From Sulfurimonas sp. (lineage in GTDB: Bacteria; Campylobacterota; Campylobacteria; Campylobacterales; Sulfurimonadaceae), in NCBI GenBank assembly GCA_013791885.1, contig VMSZ01000007.1, forward strand, positions 1 through 64,000: a stretch of DNA of 64,000 nucleotides. Reading direction: 5' to 3'. Positions 51,958 through 61,311 of this stretch are shown here, in pieces. Each line of letters begins with the position of its first letter. Within the stretch, counting starts at the first letter, position 1. The notes beneath the pieces are model-generated. The model made no database searches. It was not told the DNA's origin and saw nothing but the letters and a program-made list of their open reading frames with translations. Both the position numbers and the translations under genes were made by a program.

Positions 51958-53175
51958 GTGGCAAAATCTTACTTAGAAACGCATCCCGATGAAAATGGTT
52001 TTTTTGGAAAATATGGAGGTTCTTTTATACCTCCTATTTTAGAAAAACCCTTTGCAGACATTACTCAAGCCTATCAGGAACTCAAAAACTCTCCTGCATT
52101 TATTGAAGAGCTAAAGTACGTTAGGAAGCATTATCAGGGTCGTCCTACTCCTATCTCATTTGCCAAAAACCTCACAGAGTATTGCGGCGGCGCAAAAATT
52201 TATCTTAAACGCGAAGACCTGAACCACACAGGTGCTCATAAGCTCAACCATTGTATGGCTGAAGTAATTTTGGCGAAGTACCTTGGAAAGAAAAAAGTCA
52301 TAGCCGAAACAGGTGCCGGACAGCATGGTGTTGCACTTGCAACGGCTGCGGCCTATTTTGGACTTGAGTGCGAAATTCATATGGGTGAAGTTGACATTGC
52401 CAAAGAGCACCCAAATGTTGTAAGAATGAAAATATTGGGTGCGAAAATTATACCCGCAACACATGGACTAAAAACACTCAAAGAGGCTGTTGACTCTGCG
52501 TTTGAGAGTTATGTTCCCCAAGCTGACGAAGCCATTTACTGCATAGGCTCTGTTGTGGGACCGCATCCTTTCCCAATGATGGTAAGAGATTTCCAATCAA
52601 TTATAGGTTTTGAGGCAAAAGAACAATTTTTAGAACATGAAGCAAACTTGCCCGACAACATCGTGGCATGTGTTGGCGGCGGTTCAAACGCAATGGGGAT
52701 TTTCTCTGCGTTTATTGAAGATGAAGCTGTCAATCTTTATGGCGTTGAACCTATGGGCAGAGGCGATAAAATAGGCGAACACGCTGCCACACTTACCTAT
52801 GGAAGCGAGGGTGTAATGCACGGCTTTAACTCCATAATGCTTAAAGATGAAAATGGTGAACCTGCTCCTGTTTACTCCATTGGTTCAGGTATTGACTATC
52901 CTTCAGTTGGACCTGAACATGCCTACCTAAAAGAGATTGGCAGAACAAAAGTTGGTCTGAGTAACGACGAAGAAGCTGTCGCTGCGTTTTACAAACTCTC
53001 TCAGCTTGAAGGAATTATTCCAGCTTTAGAATCTGCACATGCAGTTGCGTTTGCTATGAAATTAGCCGCTTCATTGCCAAAAGATAAAACTATACTTATT
53101 AACCTAAGTGGCAGAGGCGACAAAGATATAGACTTTGTAGTAGAAAATTATCCTATACCGAATGCAAAGTTCTAA
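51958..53175 (+). CDS. trpB: Tryptophan synthase beta chain
   Basis: 405 residues, GTG start with AGGAG 6 bases upstream. It joins indole and serine using PLP. The Schiff-base lysine is K95 in T-G-A-H-K-L-N-H, the catalytic Glu is E117 in A-E-T-G-A-G-Q-H-G, and the phosphate loop G-G-G-S-N-A-M-G is at 240-247. The sequence belongs to the TrpB1 type that normally pairs with TrpA, but trpA and other trp genes are not adjacent. Confidence 0.96.
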   Translation: MAKSYLETHPDENGFFGKYGGSFIPPILEKPFADITQAYQELKNSPAFIEELKYVRKHYQGRPTPISFAKNLTEYCGGAKIYLKREDLNHTGAHKLNHCMAEVILAKYLGKKKVIAETGAGQHGVALATAAAYFGLECEIHMGEVDIAKEHPNVVRMKILGAKIIPATHGLKTLKEAVDSAFESYVPQADEAIYCIGSVVGPHPFPMMVRDFQSIIGFEAKEQFLEHEANLPDNIVACVGGGSNAMGIFSAFIEDEAVNLYGVEPMGRGDKIGEHAATLTYGSEGVMHGFNSIMLKDENGEPAPVYSIGSGIDYPSVGPEHAYLKEIGRTKVGLSNDEEAVAAFYKLSQLEGIIPALESAHAVAFAMKLAASLPKDKTILINLSGRGDKDIDFVVENYPIPNAKF

Positions 53176-53207
53176 ACTTATCTTAGCATTCCATTACAAT
53201 AGATTTT

Positions 53208-53984
53208 ATGATTAAGAGCATCATAGAAAATATAGGTGGCAAAACGATAGACGCCTTTGTCTCCATATTTTCTGCCTTAAAAATTACTTTTCTCTCTGTT
53301 GTATTTTTATTTTTTCCGACAAGTTACAAACAACAGGCACGGGAGACTCTTGTCAAGCAGATTTATTTCACCGCTTTAGAACCGCTCGCTCTGTTCCTCT
53401 TTTTAGCATTTTTATTTGGGACATCCATTCTTGGAGCTATTATTTCGCTTATCATTGAGTACAATCTTCAAGATAAAATCGGTTTAACCATTATTAAATT
53501 TTCGATTAATGAATTTGCTCCCTTCTTTACAGCGCTTTTTATTGCCCTACATTCAGGTGCCCACATAAATGTAAATCTTATGCAAAAAAAACAGGATAAC
53601 AAGCTTGAGACCTCTACGGAATCACTTATGCAGATTTTACTTCCAAGAGTTCTTGCAGGTATGTTCAGCACTCTTATATTGAGCGCACTCGTCGCAACCA
53701 TAGTTTTAATGAGCGGATATGTTTTCACTCTTTTTTATCTCAATATGGAACTCAATGGCTACATTTACACACTTATGCGTGCCATTGAACCGAGTGATTT
53801 GTTTGTTTTTATAACCAAAACTCTTTTATTCGGATTTTTAAGCATGTTTATACCTGTCTATCTTGCAATCAAAAGTCAAAATAAGCCAGAACTTCTGGCT
53901 AATACTCTTTTGAAAAACATGCTCAAACTCCTGGTTGTTCTATTTTTCATAGAAGTGCTATCATTAGTCTTACAATCATTGTAA
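53208..53984 (+). CDS. MlaE-like ABC permease of an MCE lipid transport system
   Basis: 258 residues with five or six hydrophobic helices and an amphipathic N-terminus, matching the MlaE/YrbE permease family (the E-F-A-P-F-F-T-A-L-F-I-A-L-H-S-G-A region near 105-120 replaces the usual E-x-x-P-x-x-x-x-x-x-x-A-G-R/ S block). It would form the membrane part of a transporter moving phospholipids between membranes. The MCE gene follows 10 bases later. No ATPase (MlaF) gene is nearby. Confidence 0.75.
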   Translation: MIKSIIENIGGKTIDAFVSIFSALKITFLSVVFLFFPTSYKQQARETLVKQIYFTALEPLALFLFLAFLFGTSILGAIISLIIEYNLQDKIGLTIIKFSINEFAPFFTALFIALHSGAHINVNLMQKKQDNKLETSTESLMQILLPRVLAGMFSTLILSALVATIVLMSGYVFTLFYLNMELNGYIYTLMRAIEPSDLFVFITKTLLFGFLSMFIPVYLAIKSQNKPELLANTLLKNMLKLLVVLFFIEVLSLVLQSL

Positions 53985-53993
53985 AGGATTTTT

Positions 53994-54908
53994 GTGTCAT
54001 ACAATAAAATGAAATTCACAGTTGGCCTTTTTGTTCTTGGTTTACTTTTTGTCATCATGTTTTTTTTCTATATTTTGCTTAAAGAAAAAGGCAGTTTTCA
54101 AGAGAGATACAGCTTTTACTTTCACACCTACAGCGCGGCTTCTTTTTACATTGGTATGCCTCTAAAATTTTCCGGTTTTAATATCGGAACAATTGATGAT
54201 ATTGCCCTGCAAGACGACGGCTCTGTCAATATGACGTTTTCAGTCAATGAAAAAAATAGAAAGTGGATCAGCAAAGACAGTGTACTGCTGCTAAGAAAAC
54301 CCCTCATAGGTGCGCCGCATATAGAACTGTTCACAGCTCTAGACAACCCTCTGTTAGAAACAAATTCAAGATTGACACTTATCATGAGCGATGATATTGA
54401 TGACATGATCTCTAAACTTGAACCTGCCATCGATAAAGTAATCCATATTATTAACAATATTGACACTATTACCTCCTACATCGCTAAAGATGATTCGGAA
54501 CTTGTCCTCACCCTGCAAAACATTCGTAAACTTAGTGATAAACTCATAAATGACGATTCGCTGCTAACAACTCTCACAGGAGATAAAAAAGCTACTAAGG
54601 ATATTATCAACTCTCTCGCAAACATCGACAAAATAATGAAAGATATACAGAAAATAACAGCAACTCTTCATCAAGATATTGTTCAGCCTTCATCTTCCGC
54701 TGTGCATGAGTTAGATACAATACTAAAAGATATAAAGCAAAAACTTAATACACTTGATGCCACCGTAAACGCAATCGGAGGCTATGATAAAGATTTAATC
54801 CATCTTAAAGAGCAAATATCTGTTGGAGTTGTGAAATCAAATCAGATTATGGACAAAATAGATTCTTTTATGGAAAACGAAAAATCATCGGAGGTTGTAC
54901 TACCATGA
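53994..54908 (+). CDS. MlaD-like MCE domain protein
   Basis: 304 residues, GTG start with AAGGA 5-6 bases upstream. One N-terminal membrane helix (about 8-30) is followed by an MCE domain (about 38-120) with the F-Y-I-G-M-P-L-K-F-S-G-F-N-I-G-T-I-D-D segment, then a long helical region to the end. MCE rings form the periplasmic part of lipid transporters. It overlaps the lipoprotein gene by 4 bases (ATGA). Confidence 0.82.
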   Translation: MSYNKMKFTVGLFVLGLLFVIMFFFYILLKEKGSFQERYSFYFHTYSAASFYIGMPLKFSGFNIGTIDDIALQDDGSVNMTFSVNEKNRKWISKDSVLLLRKPLIGAPHIELFTALDNPLLETNSRLTLIMSDDIDDMISKLEPAIDKVIHIINNIDTITSYIAKDDSELVLTLQNIRKLSDKLINDDSLLTTLTGDKKATKDIINSLANIDKIMKDIQKITATLHQDIVQPSSSAVHELDTILKDIKQKLNTLDATVNAIGGYDKDLIHLKEQISVGVVKSNQIMDKIDSFMENEKSSEVVLP

Positions 54909-55561
54909 AAAATATAATTTTACTTTTGCTAACAAGTTTCATTTTTATGGGCTGTTCTTTTACGCAAAAGCCGAACAAATGGGAATATGAGAGTGCCGCT
55001 GCGTTTGAGTCATACAAAAAAAACTTTTTAAGCCAAAGAGACACGCTTGCAAAAAATGACTTCAACAGAGCCGTAGAACATGCAAAATCTGGTTCAGATT
55101 TTAATCTTTTAGCAACTATCTATCTTGGTGAATGTGCATTAAATATCTCTGTCGGCATTCAAAACAAGTGTGAAAATTATCTTGCCATCAAAGATTTAAC
55201 GACAGACCTATCATTAGAGCCCTATTATAACTTTATCGCTGCGACGCTAGAAAAAGAACAAATTCCACTTTTGCCTGCAATTTACCAAAACTATGTTTGG
55301 CATGTTAGGTACCAAGAGTATTCTAAAGCCCAGCAAGACATTGCAACGATGACAAAAATGAGTTCAAAATTTTTGGCAGCCGCACTTATGAAAGAGAATC
55401 TTGACAATAAAATGCGAGAGAGAATGATAGAATTAGGTTCATACTATGGGTACAAAAGAGTTGTACTTTTTTGGTTAGAAGAGTCGAAAAAATGGACAAA
55501 AAATAAAAAAGAGTTAGAACTCTTAGATAAAAAAATTTCTATATTAAATCAAACAAACTAG
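54905..55561 (+). CDS. MCE-operon lipoprotein
   Basis: 218 residues with a lipoprotein signal peptide (hydrophobic run then F-M-G-C, Cys 17). The mature part is helical and TPR-like (repeats such as A-K-S-G-S-D-F-N-L-L-A-T-I-Y-L-G near 62-77). It is the third gene of the MlaE-MCE-lipoprotein unit, so it may dock the system to the outer membrane; no named family. Confidence 0.65.
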   Translation: MKNIILLLLTSFIFMGCSFTQKPNKWEYESAAAFESYKKNFLSQRDTLAKNDFNRAVEHAKSGSDFNLLATIYLGECALNISVGIQNKCENYLAIKDLTTDLSLEPYYNFIAATLEKEQIPLLPAIYQNYVWHVRYQEYSKAQQDIATMTKMSSKFLAAALMKENLDNKMRERMIELGSYYGYKRVVLFWLEESKKWTKNKKELELLDKKISILNQTN

Positions 55562-55569
55562 GAAACACA

Positions 55570-55692
55570 ATGAATGAAGCTGTTGAAAAAGCTGCAAGCG
55601 GCGGAGATATGCTTATATGGGTAGTTATGTTTAGTATTATGGTCATCGGTGTCGGTTATTTGGCTTGGATAAATAAGGATATAGAAAGGTAA
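55570..55692 (+). CDS. 40-residue single-span membrane protein
   Basis: A small gene directly after the MCE lipoprotein gene: ATG at 55570, TAA at 55690-55692, AGGA 7 bases upstream. It has one hydrophobic helix (about residues 14-33, ending G-V-G-Y-L-A-W) and a charged tail D-I-E-R. The 8-base spacing suggests it belongs to the MCE operon. No family recognised. Confidence 0.6.
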   Translation: MNEAVEKAASGGDMLIWVVMFSIMVIGVGYLAWINKDIER

Positions 55693-55800
55693 ACCACCCC
55701 GGCACAAGGCTGAGATAGTTTAGTATTTGCTCATGGAATCAGCATAAGCTATACAGGAGAATCGTAAGGTCAATTATATATGCAAATAGTTACAAAAGTG
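55693..55800 (+). other. Structured non-coding spacer, possible RNA element
   Basis: After the 40-residue gene comes a GC-richer stretch (ACCACCCCGGCACAAGGC) with two competing pairings: GCTGA (55709-55713) with TCAGC (55739-55743) and ATAGTTTA (55715-55722) with TAAGCTAT (55745-55752). They interleave, so they either form a pseudoknot or exclude each other. No reading frame fits. The next gene starts at 55860. Confidence 0.35.
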
Positions 55801-55859
55801 TTAACAGACTTTTAACTCTTTTTAGTTACTATACAAAATCTATAATTTATAGGCTGAAT

Positions 55860-56285
55860 ATGAAAGAAAATTTTTCAAATGATTACCCAAAATTTCAAGC
55901 AAAAATTGCAAATTTTGTATTGTCCCAAAACTTTACTGCACGAGTTGAAGAGTATGAAGAGTTGTTTAACCAAATGTCTTCTATATCTCCAGATGATATG
56001 AGAACTTATGCTCAAAAATCACCTGCTTTTTTAGATGCACGAAATAAAAGTTTATCTTTGATGGAGCAGATACTTACTATTCACAGAGAGCTCAAAACAC
56101 TCTTTGAACTCAATGAAGATGAGCTAGGTTTAAAATATAACTATAGTCTTGAGACTATAGACAAAGAGATAGCAGAGAAATTAAAAAAGTCTGCATATCT
56201 TTTGCACCAATATGAAATAGCATCTGAAGCTGGCAGAAAAGCAATAGAAATTGCTGACAATCCATTCTTAGCACAAGCACTTTAA
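55860..56285 (+). CDS. Hypothetical helical protein before chorismate mutase
   Basis: 141 residues, soluble, almost all helix: K-F-Q-A-K-I-A-N-F-V-L-S-Q-N-F at the start, then long amphipathic helices (L-S-L-M-E-Q-I-L-T-I-H-R-E-L-K-T-L-F-E-L). No motif recognised. A TATAAT lies just before the start (55841). It is followed 9 bases later by the chorismate mutase gene, so the two are likely cotranscribed. Confidence 0.65.
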   Translation: MKENFSNDYPKFQAKIANFVLSQNFTARVEEYEELFNQMSSISPDDMRTYAQKSPAFLDARNKSLSLMEQILTIHRELKTLFELNEDELGLKYNYSLETIDKEIAEKLKKSAYLLHQYEIASEAGRKAIEIADNPFLAQAL

Positions 56286-56294
56286 GGAGCAGAT

Positions 56295-56588
56295 ATGAAA
56301 AAATGTAATTCACTAACAGAAGTTAGACAGGAAATAGATAAGATTGATTCACAATTAGTAGAGTTAATTTCTGAGAGAAGTCATTTAGTCCGTCAGGCGG
56401 CATCTTTCAAAAATAGTATTGATGAAGTGAAAGCTGATGACAGAATGGATTTTATTATTCAAAAAGTACGCCACAAAGCCATAGAACTTGGAGTGTCTCC
56501 AAATATGATTTCGGAACTTTTTACAATTATGATTAATGACATGGTTGAACTTGAAATTGCAGAGTTTAGAAACTCAGGGAAGTTTTAA
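56295..56588 (+). CDS. Chorismate mutase (AroQ type)
   Basis: 97 residues, the size of a lone AroQ domain. It starts M-K-K-C-N-S-L-T-E-V-R-Q-E-I-D-K-I-D-S-Q-L-V-E-L-I, the conserved R-x-x-I-D-x-x-D/S-x-x-L-V-x-L-L helix, followed by R-S-H-L-V-R-Q-A-A-S-F-K with the second active-site Lys. It turns chorismate into prephenate for phenylalanine and tyrosine. Isochorismate pyruvate lyase (PchB) is a related possibility. It meets the convergent infA through a shared terminator. Confidence 0.85.
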   Translation: MKKCNSLTEVRQEIDKIDSQLVELISERSHLVRQAASFKNSIDEVKADDRMDFIIQKVRHKAIELGVSPNMISELFTIMINDMVELEIAEFRNSGKF

Positions 56589-56600
56589 AACGAAGAAGCT

Positions 56601-56624
56601 TCAAAAAGGCAAAAGCCTTTTTGA
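56601..56624. terminator. Bidirectional terminator between chorismate mutase gene and infA
   Basis: TCAAAAAGGC and GCCTTTTTGA form a perfect 10-bp stem around an AAAA loop, with A-rich and T-rich arms, 3 bases past the infA stop and 12 past the chorismate mutase stop. It works in both directions and ends the spc transcript at infA instead of leading into rpmJ. Confidence 0.85.
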
Positions 56625-56626
56625 GA

Positions 56627-56845
56627 CTATTTGTATCTGTAAGTGATACGCCCTTTATCAAGAGAGTATGGTGTTAGTTCAAGCTTTACTTTATCACCTG
56701 GAAGTATTTTAATATAATTCATACGCATTTTACCTGCAATATGGCATAAAATAATATGTCCATTTTCTAACTCTACACGAAATGTTGCATTTGGTAAAGC
56801 TTCAATAATCTTGCCATCTACTTCGATAACATCTGATTTAGCCAT
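56627..56845 (-). CDS. infA: Translation initiation factor IF-1
   Basis: 72 residues, an S1-like OB fold. It blocks the A site during initiation. The start [11 protein letters not shown] and the core [14 protein letters not shown] and [13 protein letters not shown] are diagnostic. It follows map by 21 bases and is the last gene of the spc run, before a strong terminator. Confidence 0.97.
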   Translation of the reverse strand: MAKSDVIEVDGKIIEALPNATFRVELENGHIILCHIAGKMRMNYIKILPGDKVKLELTPYSLDKGRITYRYK

Positions 56846-56866
56846 TCTTAGTCCTTCAAATAACTC

Positions 56867-57625
56867 TTAAGCAAGAGATAAAATTTCAGCTTTACCGTTG
56901 ATAACTGCAACAGTATGCTCATAGTGTGAGCCGCGTAAACCATCGGCACTAACAACATCCCACTTATTTTCTAAAATAATTGGTTTTGAATTTTTCTGAC
57001 AAATCATAGGCTCAAGACAAAAAACCATTCCGTTCTTTATCTTTGGACCAGCCTTAGCGTTTTGTCCATTTAAATAATTTGGTATTTCAGGTTCTTCATG
57101 GGGCTTTTTACCAATCCCATGTCCACAAAAGTTATGTAATGGAACAAACCCGCGTGAGATAATAAACTTTTCCATTAATAGAGAAAGCTCTTTAAATCTC
57201 ATACCCTCTTTAATATTCTCGATTGCATGATACAAAGTATCTTTTGCACAAGCAATCAATGCTTCATCTTCTTCACTAATTTTACCGACAGCGGCAGTAA
57301 TCGCCGCATCACCAAAGTAACCATCAAGCTCTGTACCAATATCATAGCCGATAATATCACCCTCTTGGAGTTTATAATCAGTTGGAATACCGTGGATTAT
57401 TACTTGATTAAGTGAAGTACAAACAGCACTTGGAAAACCGTATAGACCTTTAAAAGAAGGCTTTGCGCCATGAGAGCGGATAAAATCCTCAGCCATAGCA
57501 TCAAGTTCTTTTAAAGAAACTCCGACTTTTGTGTTTGCATGAAGAAGCTCTAAGGCGCCGCCGACAATCTTGTTCGCAGCTCTTAGTTTTTGAATTTCGT
57601 CAGTTCTTCTAAGCGCAATGGCCAT
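56867..57625 (-). CDS. map: Methionine aminopeptidase, type I
   Basis: 252 residues. It removes the initiator methionine from new proteins. The metal ligands are visible: the G-Y-D-I-G-T-E-L-D-G-Y-F-G-D-A-A block with two Asp, the G-H-G-I-G-K-K-P-H-E-E-P with His, and C-L-E-P-M-I and H-T-V near the end with the two Glu-type ligands. It lies 2 bases after secY, between secY and infA. Confidence 0.96.
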   Translation of the reverse strand: MAIALRRTDEIQKLRAANKIVGGALELLHANTKVGVSLKELDAMAEDFIRSHGAKPSFKGLYGFPSAVCTSLNQVIIHGIPTDYKLQEGDIIGYDIGTELDGYFGDAAITAAVGKISEEDEALIACAKDTLYHAIENIKEGMRFKELSLLMEKFIISRGFVPLHNFCGHGIGKKPHEEPEIPNYLNGQNAKAGPKIKNGMVFCLEPMICQKNSKPIILENKWDVVSADGLRGSHYEHTVAVINGKAEILSLA

Positions 57626-57627
57626 TT

Positions 57628-58890
57628 TTATAGACCAACCGCACTTAAAGTTTCATATTTACTCATATATATCTGAGCTTCAATTTTTCTCATCGTATCT
57701 AATGCAACCTGGACAACAATCAAAACTGCTGTTCCACCGAAAAAGAAGCCCACACCCATTGCATGAATAATCATAAAAGGAAGCGTAGCAACCAAACCAA
57801 GATAAAGAGCACCAGTAAAAGTCAATCTACTTGCAGTCTCATTTAGGAATTCTCTCGTAGCATCACCGGTACGAATACCTGGGATAAATCCGCCTTGGCG
57901 TTTTAGATTATCTGAAATATCTTTTGCATTAAATGTAATCGATGCGTAGAAAAACGCGAAGAAAACAACAAAAAGAAATGTCAGTAATTGAAAGAAATAG
58001 CCATTTGGATTCAGTAAATCAGAAATAGCCTGAACAGTAGGATTAGTACTACTCGATAAAACTGTCATTGGAAACATTAATATTGCAGAAGCAAAAATTA
58101 CCGGAATAACACCGGCTAAATTCACTTTAATAGGAATGTAATTCATAACTCTTTTATTTTGATTCTGCATCATAGTCTTTTTAGCATATGTAATAGGAAT
58201 ACGACGCTCACCAAGTTCAACATAGATTATCACTGCAACAGTAGCAAATATTAAAGCCAAAATAGCTATAAGAGTCATGAAGCCCATAGCTCCAGTATTT
58301 ATCATAGTTACTGTTTGACCAATTGCACTAGGTATTGCAGACACAATACCGGCAAAGATAATAAGTGAAATACCATTACCTATACCGCTTTGAGTGATTT
58401 GCTCACCTATCCACATAAGAAGCATAGTCCCTGCAAGCATAGAAACCGCAGATAATAAGATAAATGTAGAGTGATCAGCCAATATAGCACTATTGCCGCT
58501 AGGTCCAGTTAAGCTTTGAAGTCCAACACTTACACCAATAGCTTGAATAATAGTTATTACGATAGTCGTATAACGAATTATTTGCATATATTTAACCATA
58601 CCGTCACGTTCTTTTTTCATTTGACCAAGAGTTGGAAATGTTGCAGCTAAAAGCTCCATAATAATTGAGGCGGTGATATAAGGCATGATGCCGAGTGAAA
58701 TGATAGAAAGTCTCTCAACAGCGTTTCCGCTGAACATATTAAAAAGACCTAATGCGTCTGATTGGTGTGAATCAAAAAATGAAGCAATAACAGCAGTATC
58801 AACGCCAGGAACTGGCACGTATGCCAGTAGGCGGTAGATAAATAAAAACCCTATCGTAATAAGTATCTTATTAACTAGATTTTTATTCAC
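57628..58890 (-). CDS. secY: Preprotein translocase subunit SecY
   Basis: 420 residues with ten membrane helices. It forms the protein-conducting channel with SecE and SecG. R-L-L-A-Y-V-P-V-P-G-V-D, G-I-M-P-Y-I-T-A-S-I-I-M-E and the G-I-G-N-G-I-S-L-I-I-F block are typical. It follows rplO by 2 bases. Confidence 0.97.
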   Translation of the reverse strand: MNKNLVNKILITIGFLFIYRLLAYVPVPGVDTAVIASFFDSHQSDALGLFNMFSGNAVERLSIISLGIMPYITASIIMELLAATFPTLGQMKKERDGMVKYMQIIRYTTIVITIIQAIGVSVGLQSLTGPSGNSAILADHSTFILLSAVSMLAGTMLLMWIGEQITQSGIGNGISLIIFAGIVSAIPSAIGQTVTMINTGAMGFMTLIAILALIFATVAVIIYVELGERRIPITYAKKTMMQNQNKRVMNYIPIKVNLAGVIPVIFASAILMFPMTVLSSSTNPTVQAISDLLNPNGYFFQLLTFLFVVFFAFFYASITFNAKDISDNLKRQGGFIPGIRTGDATREFLNETASRLTFTGALYLGLVATLPFMIIHAMGVGFFFGGTAVLIVVQVALDTMRKIEAQIYMSKYETLSAVGL

Positions 58891-58892
58891 AA

Positions 58893-59291
58893 TTATTTAC
58901 CTGTAGTAATAACGTTTTCGTCTTTAATTTTCGATGCTAAATCTTTTGCAGATGCACCTACTAGTTTAACCATCTTAACTGATGAACTGATTTTGTGAAC
59001 ACTACGGATAGTTTCCATAGTTATTTCAGCTAATTCAGCAACAGCACTGATTCTTTCTACGTTTATTACATATGGTTTTACATTACGAGTTGTAAATCCA
59101 ATTTTTGGTAAACGTTTTGCAAGTGGTTGTTGTCCACCTTCAAAATTTCTTTTTCTTTTGTAACCTGTACGAGATTTCTGACCTTTTTGACCACGAGCTG
59201 CAGTCTTACCAGTACCAGAACCTTGTCCACGACCAACACGTTTACGTGTAGCCGTTGAACCTTCTGCAGGTGTTAAATTTTCAATACCCAT
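58893..59291 (-). CDS. rplO: 50S ribosomal protein L15
   Basis: 132 residues. L15 binds 23S rRNA late in assembly. The N-terminal [19 protein letters not shown] basic loop and [13 protein letters not shown] are diagnostic. It follows rpsE by 3 bases. Confidence 0.97.
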   Translation of the reverse strand: MGIENLTPAEGSTATRKRVGRGQGSGTGKTAARGQKGQKSRTGYKRKRNFEGGQQPLAKRLPKIGFTTRNVKPYVINVERISAVAELAEITMETIRSVHKISSSVKMVKLVGASAKDLASKIKDENVITTGK

Positions 59292-59294
59292 TCT

Positions 59295-59735
59295 CTATCC
59301 TTTAATACGAGACAGTGCTTCAACAGTAGCACGTACAAGTGTGTTTGGATTGTTTGAACCGATTGATTTTGTAAGTATATCTTGTATACCTGCAAGCTCA
59401 AGAACTGGACGAGCAGCTCCACCGGCGATAACCCCTGTACCCTCAGATGCTGGCTTTAATAAAATGCGGCTTGCATTATATTTATGCTCAATATCATGAG
59501 CTATTGTAGAACCTTTAATTTTAACAGTTGTTAAATTTTTGAAAGCACTATCAACAGCTTTTTTAATTGCATCAGGAACCTCTTTTGCTTTACCAACGCC
59601 ATATCCAACAGTACCTTTTTTGTTTCCTACTACGATAAGAGCAGTAAAACGAAAACGACGTCCACCTTTAACAACTTTAGTAACACGACCAATATTAACT
59701 ATTGATTCTTCAAATTCTTCTCTATTGATTTCCAT
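59295..59735 (-). CDS. rpsE: 30S ribosomal protein S5
   Basis: 146 residues from the second of two adjacent ATG codons (59735), 5 bases from AGGGG; the first ATG at 59738 would leave only 2 bases. S5 lies at the mRNA entry channel and helps decoding. [23 protein letters not shown] and [11 protein letters not shown] are typical. It follows rplR by 5-10 bases. Confidence 0.96.
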   Translation of the reverse strand: MEINREEFEESIVNIGRVTKVVKGGRRFRFTALIVVGNKKGTVGYGVGKAKEVPDAIKKAVDSAFKNLTTVKIKGSTIAHDIEHKYNASRILLKPASEGTGVIAGGAARPVLELAGIQDILTKSIGSNNPNTLVRATVEALSRIKG

Positions 59736-59743
59736 CATAACCC

Positions 59744-60100
59744 CTAGAACTTAATTTCGTTTGCACGAAGTGCGTCACCAAATGCAGCAATTACGCCGTG
59801 ATATTGGTAACCATTACGATCAAATACAATTTCAGAAATGTTAGCTTCTTTTAGTTTAGCAGCAAATGCCTCACCAAGTGCAGCTGCACCTTCTTTGTTT
59901 GATTTATGACCAGTAGCCTTTGAGTGTAATGCTGCTACTGTAGTTGCAGTTGCATCATTAATAGCTTGTACACTTAAATAGCGATTTGAACGAAATACAG
60001 AAACACGAGGAGCAGTTGCACATCCAGATATTTTTGCACGAATACGACGCTTACGTTTTAAACGATTCGCTACTTTGCTTTTTAATACTTTAGCATTCAT
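59744..60100 (-). CDS. rplR: 50S ribosomal protein L18
   Basis: 118 residues. L18 binds 5S rRNA together with L5. The basic start, [18 protein letters not shown] and [14 protein letters not shown] are diagnostic. It follows rplF by 13 bases. Confidence 0.96.
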   Translation of the reverse strand: MNAKVLKSKVANRLKRKRRIRAKISGCATAPRVSVFRSNRYLSVQAINDATATTVAALHSKATGHKSNKEGAAALGEAFAAKLKEANISEIVFDRNGYQYHGVIAAFGDALRANEIKF

Positions 60101-60113
60101 CTATCATCCTCCC

Positions 60114-60650
60114 TTATTTTTTAGAAGTTTTACCGGCTTTACGCACGATAACTTCTTCAATATATTTAACACCTTTACCTTTGTAAGGCTCTGGTGGACG
60201 GAATGATCTAATTTCTGCAGCAGTTTGACCAATCGTTTGTTTGTCATGACCTGTTAAAGTGATAACATTCTTTTCAACCGCAGCTTCGATACCAGCTGGT
60301 AATTCATAATTAATATCATGAGAGAAACCAAGTTGAAGTTTAAGAATTCTACCTTCAGCAGCAGCACGGTAACCAACACCATTAATCTCTAATTTTCTAG
60401 TATAACCAGTTGTTAAACCAGTAACTATATTAGCAGATAAAGCACGGTAAGTTCCCCAGAAAGCTCTATGCTCACGAGAATCAGAAAGTGTACTGAAAGT
60501 TAAAACATTACCTTCAACACTAAAGCCTACATTGCCTTTAGTATCAAGATCAACACTATTTTTGCCTTTAGCAAAAGTTATAACATTACCATTTGTGCTT
60601 ACATTAACGTCCGCAGCAAATTCTACTGGATTTTTACCAATTCTTGACAT
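60114..60650 (-). CDS. rplF: 50S ribosomal protein L6
   Basis: 178 residues. L6 lies near the GTPase centre. The start M-S-R-I-G-K-N-P-V, the G-V-G-Y-R-A segment and the P-P-E-P-Y-K-G-K-G-V-K-Y block near the end are typical. It follows rpsH by 9 bases. Confidence 0.97.
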   Translation of the reverse strand: MSRIGKNPVEFAADVNVSTNGNVITFAKGKNSVDLDTKGNVGFSVEGNVLTFSTLSDSREHRAFWGTYRALSANIVTGLTTGYTRKLEINGVGYRAAAEGRILKLQLGFSHDINYELPAGIEAAVEKNVITLTGHDKQTIGQTAAEIRSFRPPEPYKGKGVKYIEEVIVRKAGKTSKK

Positions 60651-60659
60651 GTTATCTCC

Positions 60660-61055
60660 CTACCAAACCGTACACATAACTTCGCCACCAATGCCAAGCT
60701 CGTAAGCTTTATCATTAGCAAGAACGCCATGTGATGTACTAACAATAATAGTACCGTAACCGTTTTTAAAACGCTTAATCTCTTCTTTACCTTTGTATAC
60801 ACGACGACCCGGCTTAGAAATTCTCTTAAGTTCATTAATAACAGTTTTACCATTTTCATCATATTTAAGAGCTACTTTGATTGTTTTTTTAACGCCATCT
60901 TCGATAACGTTACAACTTTCAATATAACCTTTGTCCACTAAGATATTTGCAACAGCTTCAACACTCTTAGAGTGTACCAAAGTTGTAACAGCTAATCTTC
61001 TCATACCTGCATTACGAACACGCGTCAATGCATCTGATACTAAATCATTTATCAT
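60660..61055 (-). CDS. rpsH: 30S ribosomal protein S8
   Basis: 131 residues. S8 nucleates the 16S central domain and in E. coli represses the spc operon. [13 protein letters not shown] at the start and [14 protein letters not shown] near the end are conserved. A 70-base gap separates it from rpsN. Confidence 0.97.
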   Translation of the reverse strand: MINDLVSDALTRVRNAGMRRLAVTTLVHSKSVEAVANILVDKGYIESCNVIEDGVKKTIKVALKYDENGKTVINELKRISKPGRRVYKGKEEIKRFKNGYGTIIVSTSHGVLANDKAYELGIGGEVMCTVW

Positions 61056-61125
61056 TCATAAATTCCTTTTGTTGCTAATCTACAATTTTTGTAGACTGCT
61101 AATTATTAGGAGTTTCTTCTTGGGC

Positions 61126-61311
61126 TTACCAAGAAGACTTTCTAACACCTGGGATTAATCCCTCGTTTGCCATTTTTCTAAAACATACACGGCAGATACC
61201 AAAGTCACGTAAAACAGAGTGTGGACGACCACAAATCTGGCAACGTGTGTACGCACGTACAGCAAACTTTGGAGTTCTTTTCGCTTTTGCAATCATTGAC
61301 TTCTTAGCCAT
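61126..61311 (-). CDS. rpsN: 30S ribosomal protein S14, zinc-binding form
   Basis: 61 residues, the short form with zinc ligands C-Q-I-C and C-R-V-C (about 24-27 and 40-43). The longer form without these Cys is not in the window. S14 lies in the head of the small subunit. Its ATG shares one base with the rplE stop. Confidence 0.97.
   Translation of the reverse strand: MAKKSMIAKAKRTPKFAVRAYTRCQICGRPHSVLRDFGICRVCFRKMANEGLIPGVRKSSW

Noticed and set aside
55693-55770. Thiamine (TPP) riboswitch
   Set aside because: Only GGCTGAGA fits. The second conserved half (CCTGAT..GG..CCAGCGTAGGGA) and the pairing GGGG/CCCC arms are missing, and no thiamine gene follows.
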